Assembly: GCA_016937795.1 (NCBI GenBank) | Contig: JAFGVV010000033.1 | Location: forward strand, 1-64,000 | Direction of reading: 5' to 3' | From: Paludibacteraceae bacterium | Lineage (GTDB): Bacteria > Bacteroidota > Bacteroidia > Bacteroidales > Paludibacteraceae | Length of the DNA: 64,000 nt | Shown: positions 44,432 to 53,941 of the stretch, piece after piece | How the letters are laid out: each line of letters begins with the position of its first letter | Position numbering within the stretch: position 1 is the stretch's first letter | Program-made: the position numbers and the translations under genes | Notes under the pieces: generated by a model | What the model was told of the DNA's origin: nothing | What the model saw: only the letters and a program-made list of their open reading frames with translations | Databases searched by the model: none

Positions 44432-47404
44432 TTAAAGTTTTACACTTAAACCTATTGACATAACTTTAGCTACAGGATAGATTCGTCCACCTGTGGAACC
44501 AGTTGTTTCAGGATCCCAGCCACCGACCATTTTCGACAAAGTGAGTAAGTTTTGTCCACTTACGAAAACACGAACATTCTCAATGGCGATTTTTTTAGTC
44601 AGATTGGTTGGAATTGTGTAGCCAAGTTGAAGGTTTTTCAAACGTGCATAAGCTCCGTTTTGAATCCAGAAATCCGATTTTGCAGCATTGTTAGTCGATT
44701 CTGTTCCAACTGTGAGGCGGGGATACGAAGCATCGGGATTGTTCGGAGTCCAGCGGTCAATATGGTAATCAAACACAGGTCCTTCGTTGTTGTTGTGGAA
44801 AGCTTCCACCGATTCGCCACGCAACCAAACGCTTCTTTGCCCTACGCCCTGCCAAAGCATCGAAAAGTCGAAGCCCTTTACATTGAAGCTATAGTTCAAA
44901 CCAAAGCCAAAACGTGGAAATTGATTTCCCAACACAAATCGGTCGTCATCCGGTTTTATCACGCCATCGCCATCTTTGTCGATATATCTGATGTCTCCGG
45001 GTTTTGGAGTTACACCTTCGAGATGCGGTCCGGCAAGCACTTCTTCTTCATTCTGGAAATAACCATCGGAACGATAAGCATAATATGAATTAATGGCATA
45101 ACCTTCGCGGATAATGGTGTTGATGTCGTAACCATTAATCCATTCTTTTCCTTTTGTATCGATAACTTTGTTTCTGCTGTCGGATAAATTACCCGAAAGA
45201 CTGTGTTGCACATTTCCGGTTTTGAAATTGTAATTCACCGAAGCTTCCCAACCTGCATTTTGCACTGTTCCTGCATTTTGTATCGGATTTCCACCACCAA
45301 AAGTGGTTGGAATAGGTAAATCTATGAGGATGTCGTATGTCAGATTCCGGAAATAATCGAAAGTGAAATTCAGTGAATTGTCAAGTAAGCCAATGTCTGT
45401 TCCCACGTTAAACATGCGGCTGGTTTCCCAGCGGATATCGGTATTTACAGCCGAGATGTTGGAAGTGCTAACCACATTGTTGTTGAACACATAGCCGTTG
45501 CTTATGGAAACTGAAGGAATGTAAGCATAGTCGGAAATGCGGTTATTACCAACCAAACCCCACGAGGAGCGAACTTTCAGTGAAGGAATTATTTCGGCGA
45601 AGTTGTCGTAGAATGACTCTTCGGAAACGCGCCAGGCAGCCGAGAGAGAAGGAAATAGCGCCGAGCGTTTGCTTTTCGAGAATTTGGAAGACATATCGTT
45701 TCGGATATTGAATTCGAAAAGATATTTTTCTTTAAAGTTGTAATTCAAACGCATAAACTGCGAGTAAATGGACCAGTCGCTTGCCCATCCCTGGTTTGTC
45801 ACATTGGTAGCCTGTGATCCGGCCATAATATCGAAATCGGGACTTGTTACTTTGCGGTAAGTAGTAAAACTATTGTTTGTACCACCTTCGTACGAATAAC
45901 CGAGCAAGGCTGCTAAGGTGTGATCGTTTATCTTTTTGTCGTAAGCCAGCATAATGTTGGAACTGATATTTTCAGTACGTCCGAAATCTTCCTGCAAACT
46001 GTTTTCCTGATCGCCACTTCCGGGAATTTCATTGCGGTTTTGGTGCATGCGGTTGTTGTAAAGCTGCCCGCCAATCATTCCTTTCAGTTTTAAACCCTCG
46101 AAGATCTTTAACTCTGCATTGAAAACACCCGACAAATCATCGTTTGCATTTTGGCGATAACCTCCGGTTTCCAAACGTGCCAGCGAGTTGCTGTTACTTC
46201 CCGAAGGATAAGTGTATTTTCCATCTTTTTTAATGTCATAAATAGTCGGCATACGAACCACCTGTTCAATAATCCATTCTGTCCAGTAAGCATGGTCTTT
46301 TATGGTGTTGCGGGCATACGCCACGTTGGCGCTGATTTTTAGACTTTTGCTCACTTGATGATCCATATTCAAACGTGCATTCAAACGTTTTAATCCATAA
46401 TCAGGACCCTGCAACAAACTTTTTTGATCCATGTAACCCACCGAAAACAGCATCGACGTTTTATCATTACCGCCACTAAACGACACATTGTGCGACTGCT
46501 GAGGCGCCAATGGTTTGTAAATGGCATCAATCCAGCTTACGTTAGTTCCACCATTGCGGTATTGTGCAATCTGATCGGGTGTAAAGGCAATTGCTTTTCC
46601 CGAATTTACAAGCGCTTCGTTGCGAAGTTCGGCGTAAATCCATGAATCTACAGGCGTTGGCAATGCTGTTACCTGCTGAACACCATATTGATAATCGTAT
46701 CTGACTGTCGTTTTGCCGCTGCTTCCGCTTTTGGTTTCAATCAGCATAACTCCATTCGATGCACGCGAACCATAAATAGCTGTGGAAGAAGCATCTTTGA
46801 GAATAGAAATACTTTTAATGTCCGATGGATTTACATTTTGGATGTCTCCTACAATTCCATCGATAAGTACCAGTGGATCGTTGTTGTTCAGCGTGTTTTG
46901 TCCGCGAATATTAATGCTGGGTCTGTTTCCCGGTTGCGAATTGGTTTGCTGAATAACTAAACCCGGGGTTGTACCCTGCAAAGCTTCCACAATGTTTATC
47001 ACCGGTTTTCCTTCGAGCTCTTTCATCGAAACGGAAGAAACGGCTCCTGTCAGGTTTACCTTTTTCTGAGTTCCGTAACCTACTACCACTAATTCGTCGA
47101 GCGCTTCCGAGGCCTCTGTGAGCATTGCGTTCAGCACTCTTCCTGTAATTGCAATTTCTCTTGTTTGATAACCAATAAATGAAATAACCAATGTGCCTTG
47201 AAGTTCAGGAACATTGATTGAGTATTTTCCATCCCAGTTGGAAATTACGCCTTTATTCGTTCCTTTCAAAACTATTGAGGCGCCCGGAATGGGTTCTCCA
47301 TCGTTTCCTGTGATTGTTCCGCTTACGTTTATGGATTGCCCATAAATAACCGAAACAGCTGCCATTAGAAACAGGATAATTAAAAAATAAAACTTCTTTG
47401 TCAT
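44432..47404 (-). CDS. susC: SusC/RagA-family TonB-dependent outer-membrane transporter
   Basis: A 990-aa outer-membrane barrel. After a signal peptide (about 1-22) come the carboxypeptidase-regulatory-like domain (about 25-105; SGTITGNDGEPIPGASIVLKG), the TonB box/plug (LDELVVVGYGTQKK, then ILKDASSTAIYGSRASNG) and a 22-strand barrel ending in an aromatic-poor VMSIGLSVKL. It imports oligosaccharides together with SusD, driven by TonB. It follows the mannose-6-phosphate isomerase by 50 bp. Confidence 0.96.
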   Translation of the reverse strand: MTKKFYFLIILFLMAAVSVIYGQSINVSGTITGNDGEPIPGASIVLKGTNKGVISNWDGKYSINVPELQGTLVISFIGYQTREIAITGRVLNAMLTEASEALDELVVVGYGTQKKVNLTGAVSSVSMKELEGKPVINIVEALQGTTPGLVIQQTNSQPGNRPSINIRGQNTLNNNDPLVLIDGIVGDIQNVNPSDIKSISILKDASSTAIYGSRASNGVMLIETKSGSSGKTTVRYDYQYGVQQVTALPTPVDSWIYAELRNEALVNSGKAIAFTPDQIAQYRNGGTNVSWIDAIYKPLAPQQSHNVSFSGGNDKTSMLFSVGYMDQKSLLQGPDYGLKRLNARLNMDHQVSKSLKISANVAYARNTIKDHAYWTEWIIEQVVRMPTIYDIKKDGKYTYPSGSNSNSLARLETGGYRQNANDDLSGVFNAELKIFEGLKLKGMIGGQLYNNRMHQNRNEIPGSGDQENSLQEDFGRTENISSNIMLAYDKKINDHTLAALLGYSYEGGTNNSFTTYRKVTSPDFDIMAGSQATNVTNQGWASDWSIYSQFMRLNYNFKEKYLFEFNIRNDMSSKFSKSKRSALFPSLSAAWRVSEESFYDNFAEIIPSLKVRSSWGLVGNNRISDYAYIPSVSISNGYVFNNNVVSTSNISAVNTDIRWETSRMFNVGTDIGLLDNSLNFTFDYFRNLTYDILIDLPIPTTFGGGNPIQNAGTVQNAGWEASVNYNFKTGNVQHSLSGNLSDSRNKVIDTKGKEWINGYDINTIIREGYAINSYYAYRSDGYFQNEEEVLAGPHLEGVTPKPGDIRYIDKDGDGVIKPDDDRFVLGNQFPRFGFGLNYSFNVKGFDFSMLWQGVGQRSVWLRGESVEAFHNNNEGPVFDYHIDRWTPNNPDASYPRLTVGTESTNNAAKSDFWIQNGAYARLKNLQLGYTIPTNLTKKIAIENVRVFVSGQNLLTLSKMVGGWDPETTGSTGGRIYPVAKVMSIGLSVKL

Positions 47405-47454
47405 GATTTTCTGTGTTTTTAGATTTAAAATATAATTGATCGAAAACAGTTTTT

Positions 47455-49197
47455 TTAAGCTTTGTGGCGCACATACGCCTTAATGGTTGCACATTGTTGT
47501 CCTTCACTTTTACCATATGGGCGAATCGTATATTCACCAACAGCCGCCGGAACGATAAATGTTTCGGCATAATGCACTACAAATGGTTCGAATGCATTGG
47601 TCGGACTTTCCACAATGGCCTCAGAACCTTCCACAAGGTTTAATACGTTCACACTATCGTTGGTTTGGTGCAAAGCCTTCTTCGTGAACCAGTGTCTGCG
47701 TGTTTCAATAAATTCGTTTTTATGCAGTCCCGTACGCTCTTCGCGCCAGCCATCGCCTTCGGCAATCAGTTCAATCTGATTTACCAGTTGATCAAGGCAA
47801 TATTCTGTATCTCTGCTCCAATTAATCACTTTCGATCCGTGTTCAATATTAATGGCACGCGGTTCTCCATCAAGTCCGAGTCGTCCCCAGTCGTAGAGTT
47901 TGAAAGTAAAAATGTAAGGCGTTGCGCTGATTTCCAGCACCATTCCGTTTATTCCCGAGCAATGTATTGTACCGTTTGGGATGAGGAAATGGTCGTGTTT
48001 TTTAGCCGGAAATACATTTACATACTTTTCAGCGTCAAATTTTCCGCCGGTGTCCTGCGCAAGTTGCAGGTCTGTAATCATTTCATCGCCGTTAATTCCG
48101 GTTTTCAATCCCAGAAATACAGTGGCGTCGTCTTTTGCATCGAGCATGTAGTAACTTTCGTCCTGCGTATAATTCATCCCGAAAGTGTCGCGAATGTATT
48201 GCGTGGTCGGGTGTACCTGCAAACTCAGGTTGCCACCTTCCATCGTGTCCAGAAAGTCGAAACGAATAGGAAACTCTTTTCCAAAGCGCGATTCCACAGG
48301 TTCGCCAAGTAACTCAGTGCTTTTGTAGAAAACCAGATTGATACTCGGAATCTCAAAAATCTCATTATCAATTTTAAGAAGCAAACTGTTTTCTTCGGGC
48401 ACTCCATCGAACGACCAGGCAAAATTTGGTTTTGTTTTGTCCAGTCCGCAGACATCTTTCATCCACTGTCCACCCCAAGGCCCCGGATCGAAATAAGGAA
48501 CTGTGCGGAATGGTGATTTTACAATTTTTTCCAATCCACTCAACAGCGTTTGGGTCAATATCATTTTCGGATTGTTGGCTTTGTTTGTATCGAGCCAATA
48601 ATCTGCTTTTTCAAAAAGTTGCTGTTTCAGTTTGTCGCACATGCGCCAGTCCACAAAAAAAGCACGTTTGTATTGGATGCCCGGGGCTTCATCCGCGTTT
48701 TTTACGCCTATGTTGTTTACCTCACGTTTACGCTGACGAAGCTGAATTTCCCAACGGGCCATGTCGGCATACACAAGACAATCCGATTCCTCAGCCACAA
48801 TGGCAGCCGCATGTCCGTACACAATCACCAGTCCGGTGGCATTTTTGATTTCTGCGCGCAGCGCGTTCACTTTTTCCGGATCGAGCAACTTGTCGTAAGT
48901 TAGTCGGGTCATATAACCAAAAATGGCATCATCGGTTACATCGGGATAAGTAATCTCACAAATTTTTTCTTCCGGATAAAAAGCGTTCTCCGACTGAATA
49001 AATAAATCAGGATTTAGTCCTTTGAATCCTTCCAGTAATTCGTTGTGATAAACTCCCTGATAGCATTCCACTACTAAAATATAACGTTCACTTTTTTCGG
49101 CGTTAATCTCCTTTTTTAATCTTTCTCTTATCGACTCCCAACCTGTAAACATTTCCCCATCTGCAGGAAAAAAAGGCATCTTGTTGTAATTAGACAT
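47455..49197 (-). CDS. manA: Class I mannose-6-phosphate isomerase with N-terminal kinase-like extension
   Basis: A 580-aa protein, much longer than a standard class I isomerase (about 320-390 aa). The C-terminal part (about 220-580) has the cupin zinc site: LSLQVHP (Q and H), a glutamate in DESYYML and H in IPNGTIHCSG. It converts mannose-6-P to fructose-6-P. The N-terminal 210 residues resemble a uridine-kinase/phosphoribulokinase fold, but the P-loop position reads VVECYQGVYHNELLEGF without GxxxxGK[ST], so it is probably non-catalytic. The start at ATG 49197 was preferred to a codon seven upstream. First gene of the mannan operon, divergent from an AraC regulator. Confidence 0.88.
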   Translation of the reverse strand: MSNYNKMPFFPADGEMFTGWESIRERLKKEINAEKSERYILVVECYQGVYHNELLEGFKGLNPDLFIQSENAFYPEEKICEITYPDVTDDAIFGYMTRLTYDKLLDPEKVNALRAEIKNATGLVIVYGHAAAIVAEESDCLVYADMARWEIQLRQRKREVNNIGVKNADEAPGIQYKRAFFVDWRMCDKLKQQLFEKADYWLDTNKANNPKMILTQTLLSGLEKIVKSPFRTVPYFDPGPWGGQWMKDVCGLDKTKPNFAWSFDGVPEENSLLLKIDNEIFEIPSINLVFYKSTELLGEPVESRFGKEFPIRFDFLDTMEGGNLSLQVHPTTQYIRDTFGMNYTQDESYYMLDAKDDATVFLGLKTGINGDEMITDLQLAQDTGGKFDAEKYVNVFPAKKHDHFLIPNGTIHCSGINGMVLEISATPYIFTFKLYDWGRLGLDGEPRAINIEHGSKVINWSRDTEYCLDQLVNQIELIAEGDGWREERTGLHKNEFIETRRHWFTKKALHQTNDSVNVLNLVEGSEAIVESPTNAFEPFVVHYAETFIVPAAVGEYTIRPYGKSEGQQCATIKAYVRHKA

Positions 49198-49297
49198 TTC
49201 TATATAATTAATGAGCAATTATTAACTTGTTTGTGACGGTTGTAGAATTAATTCTAAACCCGTTGCAAATATCTGACTGTTTTCCAATAAAAACATA

Positions 49298-49305
49298 TAA
49301 CTTTG
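49298..49305 (+). promoter_or_regulatory. Possible -7 box of the AraC regulator gene
   Basis: TAACTTTG fits the -7 consensus 45 nt before the ATG. No -33 match at 19-21 nt was seen. Confidence 0.3.
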
Positions 49306-49349
49306 TTGCGATTTACTTGTATTATCTTACGATTTTAAATAACGACTCC

Positions 49350-50249
49350 ATGATACGGTTAAAACAAGGATTTAAAGGCCAACGACTGATAGCTATTAGT
49401 TCTGAAATATTGAACAATGCACAGCTTAACACATTGACAAACAGCTTATATATAACAAAAATCGGATTCTTTCCTGCTGTAAAATATCATTACAACAACA
49501 AGGAGAATGGGGTGGATTATTACATTATTATCTATTGTACAGCGGGTGAGGGATGGTATAAAGTAGGAGAAAAGACCTATTCTGTTACAGAAAATCAATA
49601 TGTAATTCTGCCGCCCGATACACCTTACAGCTTTGGTGCGAATACTGAAAATCCCTGGACAATTTACTGGGTGCATTACAAAGGAAAACTGGCATCCTCG
49701 TTTTTAAGACTACCGATAGTCCCACAGGATATTGAGGCAAACCAGAATTCGCGCCTGCAGGACAGGATTCTGTTGTTCGAGGAAATTTACGAAAATCTGG
49801 AGCTGAGTTTCCACAGCGATCATTATAGTTATGCGTCGTTGTGTTTGTTTCATTTTCTGGCTTCGTTCAAATACGTTGACCAATTCCGGCAAATACGAAA
49901 AAAAGAGGTAATGGAATTTCGCTTTAGCGAAAAAGTGATTTACTATATGCGTGAAAATGTGGAGAGTAATCTGACGCTGGAGCAACTGGCCAAACATTTC
50001 GGATTTTCGCCATCGCATTTTTCGGCCCGTTTTCAGGAAGAGACCAAACAGTCGCCCATTAAATACTTTATTGCACTGAAAATAGAGAAAGCCTGTCAAT
50101 ATATCGAATTATCAAATTTGAGAATATGTGACATTTATCCCAAGCTGGGATTTCAGGATGCAGCCTATTTCAGCCGTACTTTTACAAAAATCATGGGTGT
50201 TTCGCCAACCCGTTACAGAGAAATGGAAAGGCATACAAACCCCAAATAA
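49350..50249 (+). CDS. AraC-family transcriptional regulator
   Basis: A 299-aa regulator starting at ATG 49350 (MIRLKQGFKGQRL). An N-terminal cupin sugar-sensing domain (about 25-130; YYIIIYCTAGEGWYKVGEKTY, NQYVILPPDTPYSFG, NPWTIYWVHYKG) is joined to a C-terminal double helix-turn-helix (about 195-295; LTLEQLAKHFGFSPSHFSARF and LGFQDAAYFSRTFTKIMGVSP). It is divergent from the manA-susC operon with a 150-bp gap, so it probably controls that operon, alongside the distal HTCS. The effector is not known. Confidence 0.92.
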   Translation: MIRLKQGFKGQRLIAISSEILNNAQLNTLTNSLYITKIGFFPAVKYHYNNKENGVDYYIIIYCTAGEGWYKVGEKTYSVTENQYVILPPDTPYSFGANTENPWTIYWVHYKGKLASSFLRLPIVPQDIEANQNSRLQDRILLFEEIYENLELSFHSDHYSYASLCLFHFLASFKYVDQFRQIRKKEVMEFRFSEKVIYYMRENVESNLTLEQLAKHFGFSPSHFSARFQEETKQSPIKYFIALKIEKACQYIELSNLRICDIYPKLGFQDAAYFSRTFTKIMGVSPTRYREMERHTNPK

Positions 50250-50281
50250 TTCTGAAAAACAGATAATAAGATCCCGTCTTT

Positions 50282-52636
50282 TTATTTGATTTTTATCTGA
50301 TCCACAATAACTCCTTCGTCCAGAGCCGTGATTTTCAAAGTATGCTTACCTGTTTGTTTTACAGTATGAATAGTGGTTCGCAATGCCTGATTGGTCAGCA
50401 CGTTTTCTTTCCATTCTTCACTGCGACCCTGCGTCTGAAAATCTATAATTTGAGGTTTTTCATTATTCAGCGAAATGGCATATCGCAATGTGTTGCCATT
50501 TACGGGATGATTCGGAGCAAGTGCAACGGTTATTCTCAGCGAGTCGGTTTGCAAAGCTTCGAAACTGTAAATCAGGCTTGTATTGGGCGAAAGGCTCACC
50601 GCTTTCCTTTCGTATCCCAAGCCATGAGTAAGGGGTTTCGGACCTTCGAAGCGCTGGAAATCAGATCCATTCAACTTGAAAAGCAATCTTTCAACTACGG
50701 GAAGCGATTGCACGGCTTCTGCTCTTTTTACGCGATCGAACACAGAAAGTCTGCGCGGACGGGCATCCATCATTAATCGCCATTTGCCATCGGCCAATGA
50801 ATTGTACTTTTCGGTGAGCTTTACAATTTTGTCGTGAGCGTCATCGCTTTTCTCCCAATCAAATTTAGAGTGACGGGCCAATTGCGCGTTTAAATGCTTA
50901 TAATTCATGTTTGCTGCTGCACGAACCGGATATTCGACCAACTGAAACCACGCATCACGTTTTTCGATAGAAATGGATTCGGATATTTGCTGCACTTTTT
51001 TGTCGATAGCCTGATATTGTGCTATTCGCTCCAGTATTTCAGTTTCTGTCCATGGCAAATCTTTTACTTCTTTCCATGCAGGATCGCGCTCTTCGGTACG
51101 CGTATTACCCATAAATTCGGGCTTGCGAATGTAAGCCAGTCTGTAATATTCATTCATTACTGCAAGTAAATCTGCACCATATTTTTCTCCGAATTCTCGC
51201 ATCAACCAATTCTGTAAATGTCTGTCGAGGCCATCAATATTATTTTCAATGGAATTTATATCCCAGGCCATATCCATGCTCAGCTCAATCAGATATTCAG
51301 CAGGTTTAATATCGCCCACATTCATTATCCACATATCGCGCACACCTTTGTCGTAGGCCATTTTCATTTGCGTATAAACCAAAGCCGGATGTGTGGTAGC
51401 CAACCAAAGATAATCGTGCGGACGCCCCCAATACGAAAGATGATTGTAAATTCCATGTCCGCCTTTTCGGGTCTGTTCAGCGCTATCGGGGAAATGACGA
51501 ATATAGCCGTAATTGTCGTCAGTCCACATCAACGTCACATCTTCAGGAACCTGTAAGCCCATTTTGTACACATCGAGCACTTCTTTGTACGGAATAAAAA
51601 CCTGCGAGACCTTTTCCACATCAGGATTTACAATGTCAGCAATCATTTCGCGCTGCGCTTTCAGAATTTCGTCGAGCGCATCCTTTTGTTCCTGCAAAGT
51701 ATTTGCTCCCAACATTTTGCTATCGTGTACACCACGAATACCCAAAGTATAAATATTGTCTGAGCCAGCCAGTTCGCGGGTTCGTTCTTCCCAGAATTTC
51801 AGCACATTGCTGCGATTGTTCACAAAATCATAAACTCCTGTTCCGGCTATTTTCCATTCAGCATTTGTATTTCTGAGCATAGGTTCGCAATGCGAGGTAC
51901 CAATGTAAATACCATATTTATCTGCCATTTCGCGGTTGCCCGGGGTGAGGTAAAACGCTTCGGAACATTCGTGCATAGCCGGCCAGTAAGTATTGGCTCG
52001 CAAGCGCAATAATAGTTCAAAAATTCTGGCGTGCGTTTTAGGTCCGATACGTCCTTTTACATCCGAAGGTTCAAAATTCTGCGAACTCCAGGGCATCAGT
52101 CCCCAATCTTCGTCGTTGATAAAAATGCCTCTGTGCTTTACCGAAGGCGATTGCATCACGCGAAAATGATCCGGAAAAACAAGTTCTTTCCGTTTTTCCA
52201 CAGGCGAGTCGGCCCACCATTCCCAGGGTGATACGCCCATCATACGCGACAATTCGAGAAGTCCGTATGCGGTACCACGTTTGTCGCTGCCAAGCACTAT
52301 AAGCGAATTTCCTTTTACAAAAATCAGAAAACCTTCGCGTTTTTGTTTTAATGCAGCAAGGTCATTTTTTTCTACATTTCTTTCTGCTTTGCTTTGTAAT
52401 CCGATGGTGCCAATAAGTAATTTTGCCTGTTTGGGATTTTGATGCATTTCGGCACCGAAAACACGTAAATAGTCGCCCTGAAGCATCCCAAAAGCCGTTT
52501 TTACGACTTCCGGTTCGTTTACTGAAATATCGGCACGAAGCTTTTTCCCGTTTTGAAAATTAAAACCGGCAAATGCAAATTGTGGGAGAAGAAGAATTAC
52601 AAATACAATTATGGAGATATGGGTTGTTATTTTCAT
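50282..52636 (-). CDS. GH115 family glycoside hydrolase (alpha-glucuronidase-like)
   Basis: A 784-aa secreted protein starting at ATG 52636 with signal peptide MKITTHISIIVFVILLLPQF. GH115 hallmarks are the N-terminal alpha/beta domain (RGTAYGLLELSRMMGVSPWEWW), KHRGIFINDEDWGLMPWS, MHECSEAFYLTPGN, MWTDDNYGYIRHFPD and SYWGRPHDYLWLATTHPAL ... MWIMNVGDIKPAEYL. The only characterised activity I know for GH115 is removal of (4-O-methyl)glucuronic acid from xylan-type chains. In a mannan-like locus it may target glucurono-decorated mannans. It is convergent with araC and has no xylanase neighbour here. Confidence 0.9.
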   Translation of the reverse strand: MKITTHISIIVFVILLLPQFAFAGFNFQNGKKLRADISVNEPEVVKTAFGMLQGDYLRVFGAEMHQNPKQAKLLIGTIGLQSKAERNVEKNDLAALKQKREGFLIFVKGNSLIVLGSDKRGTAYGLLELSRMMGVSPWEWWADSPVEKRKELVFPDHFRVMQSPSVKHRGIFINDEDWGLMPWSSQNFEPSDVKGRIGPKTHARIFELLLRLRANTYWPAMHECSEAFYLTPGNREMADKYGIYIGTSHCEPMLRNTNAEWKIAGTGVYDFVNNRSNVLKFWEERTRELAGSDNIYTLGIRGVHDSKMLGANTLQEQKDALDEILKAQREMIADIVNPDVEKVSQVFIPYKEVLDVYKMGLQVPEDVTLMWTDDNYGYIRHFPDSAEQTRKGGHGIYNHLSYWGRPHDYLWLATTHPALVYTQMKMAYDKGVRDMWIMNVGDIKPAEYLIELSMDMAWDINSIENNIDGLDRHLQNWLMREFGEKYGADLLAVMNEYYRLAYIRKPEFMGNTRTEERDPAWKEVKDLPWTETEILERIAQYQAIDKKVQQISESISIEKRDAWFQLVEYPVRAAANMNYKHLNAQLARHSKFDWEKSDDAHDKIVKLTEKYNSLADGKWRLMMDARPRRLSVFDRVKRAEAVQSLPVVERLLFKLNGSDFQRFEGPKPLTHGLGYERKAVSLSPNTSLIYSFEALQTDSLRITVALAPNHPVNGNTLRYAISLNNEKPQIIDFQTQGRSEEWKENVLTNQALRTTIHTVKQTGKHTLKITALDEGVIVDQIKIK

Positions 52637-52740
52637 CGCAATCAGTGTCATTAAATTTTTTATTTTACAAAGAAAATACAATCCATACAATCTGATATGG
52701 AAAACCGTACAATAATATAAAACCTGATGCATTTAAAGTA

Positions 52741-52776
52741 AAAAGGCAGAATATCCAAATGAATATCCTGCCTTTA
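52741..52776 (-). terminator. Terminator of the sdaA-kbl-tdh operon
   Basis: AAAGGCAG (52742-52749) / CTGCCTTT (52768-52775) with an inner ATAT/ATAT extension, followed by TTTTAC on the minus strand. Confidence 0.8.
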
Positions 52777-52799
52777 AATTTATTGTAAATGCGTTTTGC

Positions 52800-53825
52800 T
52801 TAATCCCAGCTCAAAATTACTTTTCCACATTCGCCGCTTTCCATTACATCAAATCCTTTCTGGAAATCGTCGATGCCGAAACGATGCGTTATCACAGGCG
52901 AAAGATCGATGCCGGTAATCAGCATTTGTTCCATCTGGTACCATGTTTCCCACATTTCGCGGCCATAAATACCTTTCAGCGTAAGCGCTTTGAAAATAAT
53001 TTTGCCCCAGTCCACAGTGGTGGTATTTGGCAAAATGCCCAGCAAAGCAATTTTCGAACCGTTGTACATATTGTCGATCATACCTTCGAATGCTTTAGGC
53101 GAACCCGACATTTCGAGACCGATATCGAAACCACGCATGTGCAGCTGTTTCATAGCAGATTCGATAGTTTCACCTTTCGAAGGATTGATGGTGACAGTAG
53201 CACCCATTTTGCGGGCAATGTCTAAGCGATATTCGCTCAGGTCACTCACCACAATGTTGCGGGCGCCTGCAAAACGACAAATAGCTGTAGCCATTGTACC
53301 GATAAGTCCTGCTCCCGTAATCAACACATCTTCGCCGATAAGCGGAAACGAAAGTGCTGTGTGCGTGGCATTTCCGAACGGATCCATGATCGAAGCCATT
53401 TCGTCGGACACACGACTATCGAGGTGCACCACGTTTTCGGCAGGCAACGAAAGGTATTCGGCAAACGAACCATCGCGGTTAACGCCAATGCCAATTGTGT
53501 TTTCGCACACGTGCAGTTTACCACGGCGGCAGTTGCGGCAATGTCCGCAGGCAATATGTCCTTCGCCGGTGACACGGTCGCCGATTTTGATGTTTTTCAC
53601 ACCGCTTCCCATATCCACCACTTCGCCCATATATTCGTGACCAATGGTCATAGGTGTTTTAATGGTACGCTGTGCCCAGTCGTCCCATTTGTAAATATGA
53701 AGGTCGGTACCGCAAATGGCGGTTTTCTTTATTTTGATCAGAACGTCGTTGATACCCACTTTGGGCATTGGCACATCCTGCATCCATATTCCCTTTTCGG
53801 GACTGGCTTTTACTAGTGCTTTCAT
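52800..53825 (-). CDS. tdh: L-threonine 3-dehydrogenase
   Basis: A 341-aa zinc- and NAD-dependent medium-chain dehydrogenase that oxidises threonine to 2-amino-3-oxobutyrate. Catalytic C38-G-T40-D-L-H43 ([15 protein letters not shown]), GHEYMGEV, the structural zinc cluster [15 protein letters not shown] and the NAD-binding GAGLIGTMA are in order, and the residue numbers match E. coli Tdh. It follows kbl, whose enzyme uses the unstable product. The 116-bp gap before it carries a CCCCTAA palindrome. Followed by a terminator. Confidence 0.97.
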   Translation of the reverse strand: MKALVKASPEKGIWMQDVPMPKVGINDVLIKIKKTAICGTDLHIYKWDDWAQRTIKTPMTIGHEYMGEVVDMGSGVKNIKIGDRVTGEGHIACGHCRNCRRGKLHVCENTIGIGVNRDGSFAEYLSLPAENVVHLDSRVSDEMASIMDPFGNATHTALSFPLIGEDVLITGAGLIGTMATAICRFAGARNIVVSDLSEYRLDIARKMGATVTINPSKGETIESAMKQLHMRGFDIGLEMSGSPKAFEGMIDNMYNGSKIALLGILPNTTTVDWGKIIFKALTLKGIYGREMWETWYQMEQMLITGIDLSPVITHRFGIDDFQKGFDVMESGECGKVILSWD

Positions 53826-53840
53826 TTCTTTTATTATTAG

Positions 53841-53868
53841 CCCCCTAACCCCCTCAAGGGGGAATAAG
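53841..53868. repeat. CCCCCTAACCCCCTCAAGGG palindrome
   Basis: A short palindromic repeat (CCCCC-TCAA-GGGGG core at 53849-53862) between kbl and tdh. Related sequences occur at 62513-62524, at 13857-13908 and possibly at the left window edge. Confidence 0.5.
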
Positions 53869-53941
53869 AAGTTGATTTATTAGTAGATGATTGTTATTTT
53901 AAAAATCAAATTTGTCTATTTGATTAGTTTAAATGTGTTTC

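Noticed and set aside
53828..53868. A CRISPR-like or transposon end near tdh.
   Set aside because: Only one short palindrome is present, with no spacers, direct repeats or transposase.
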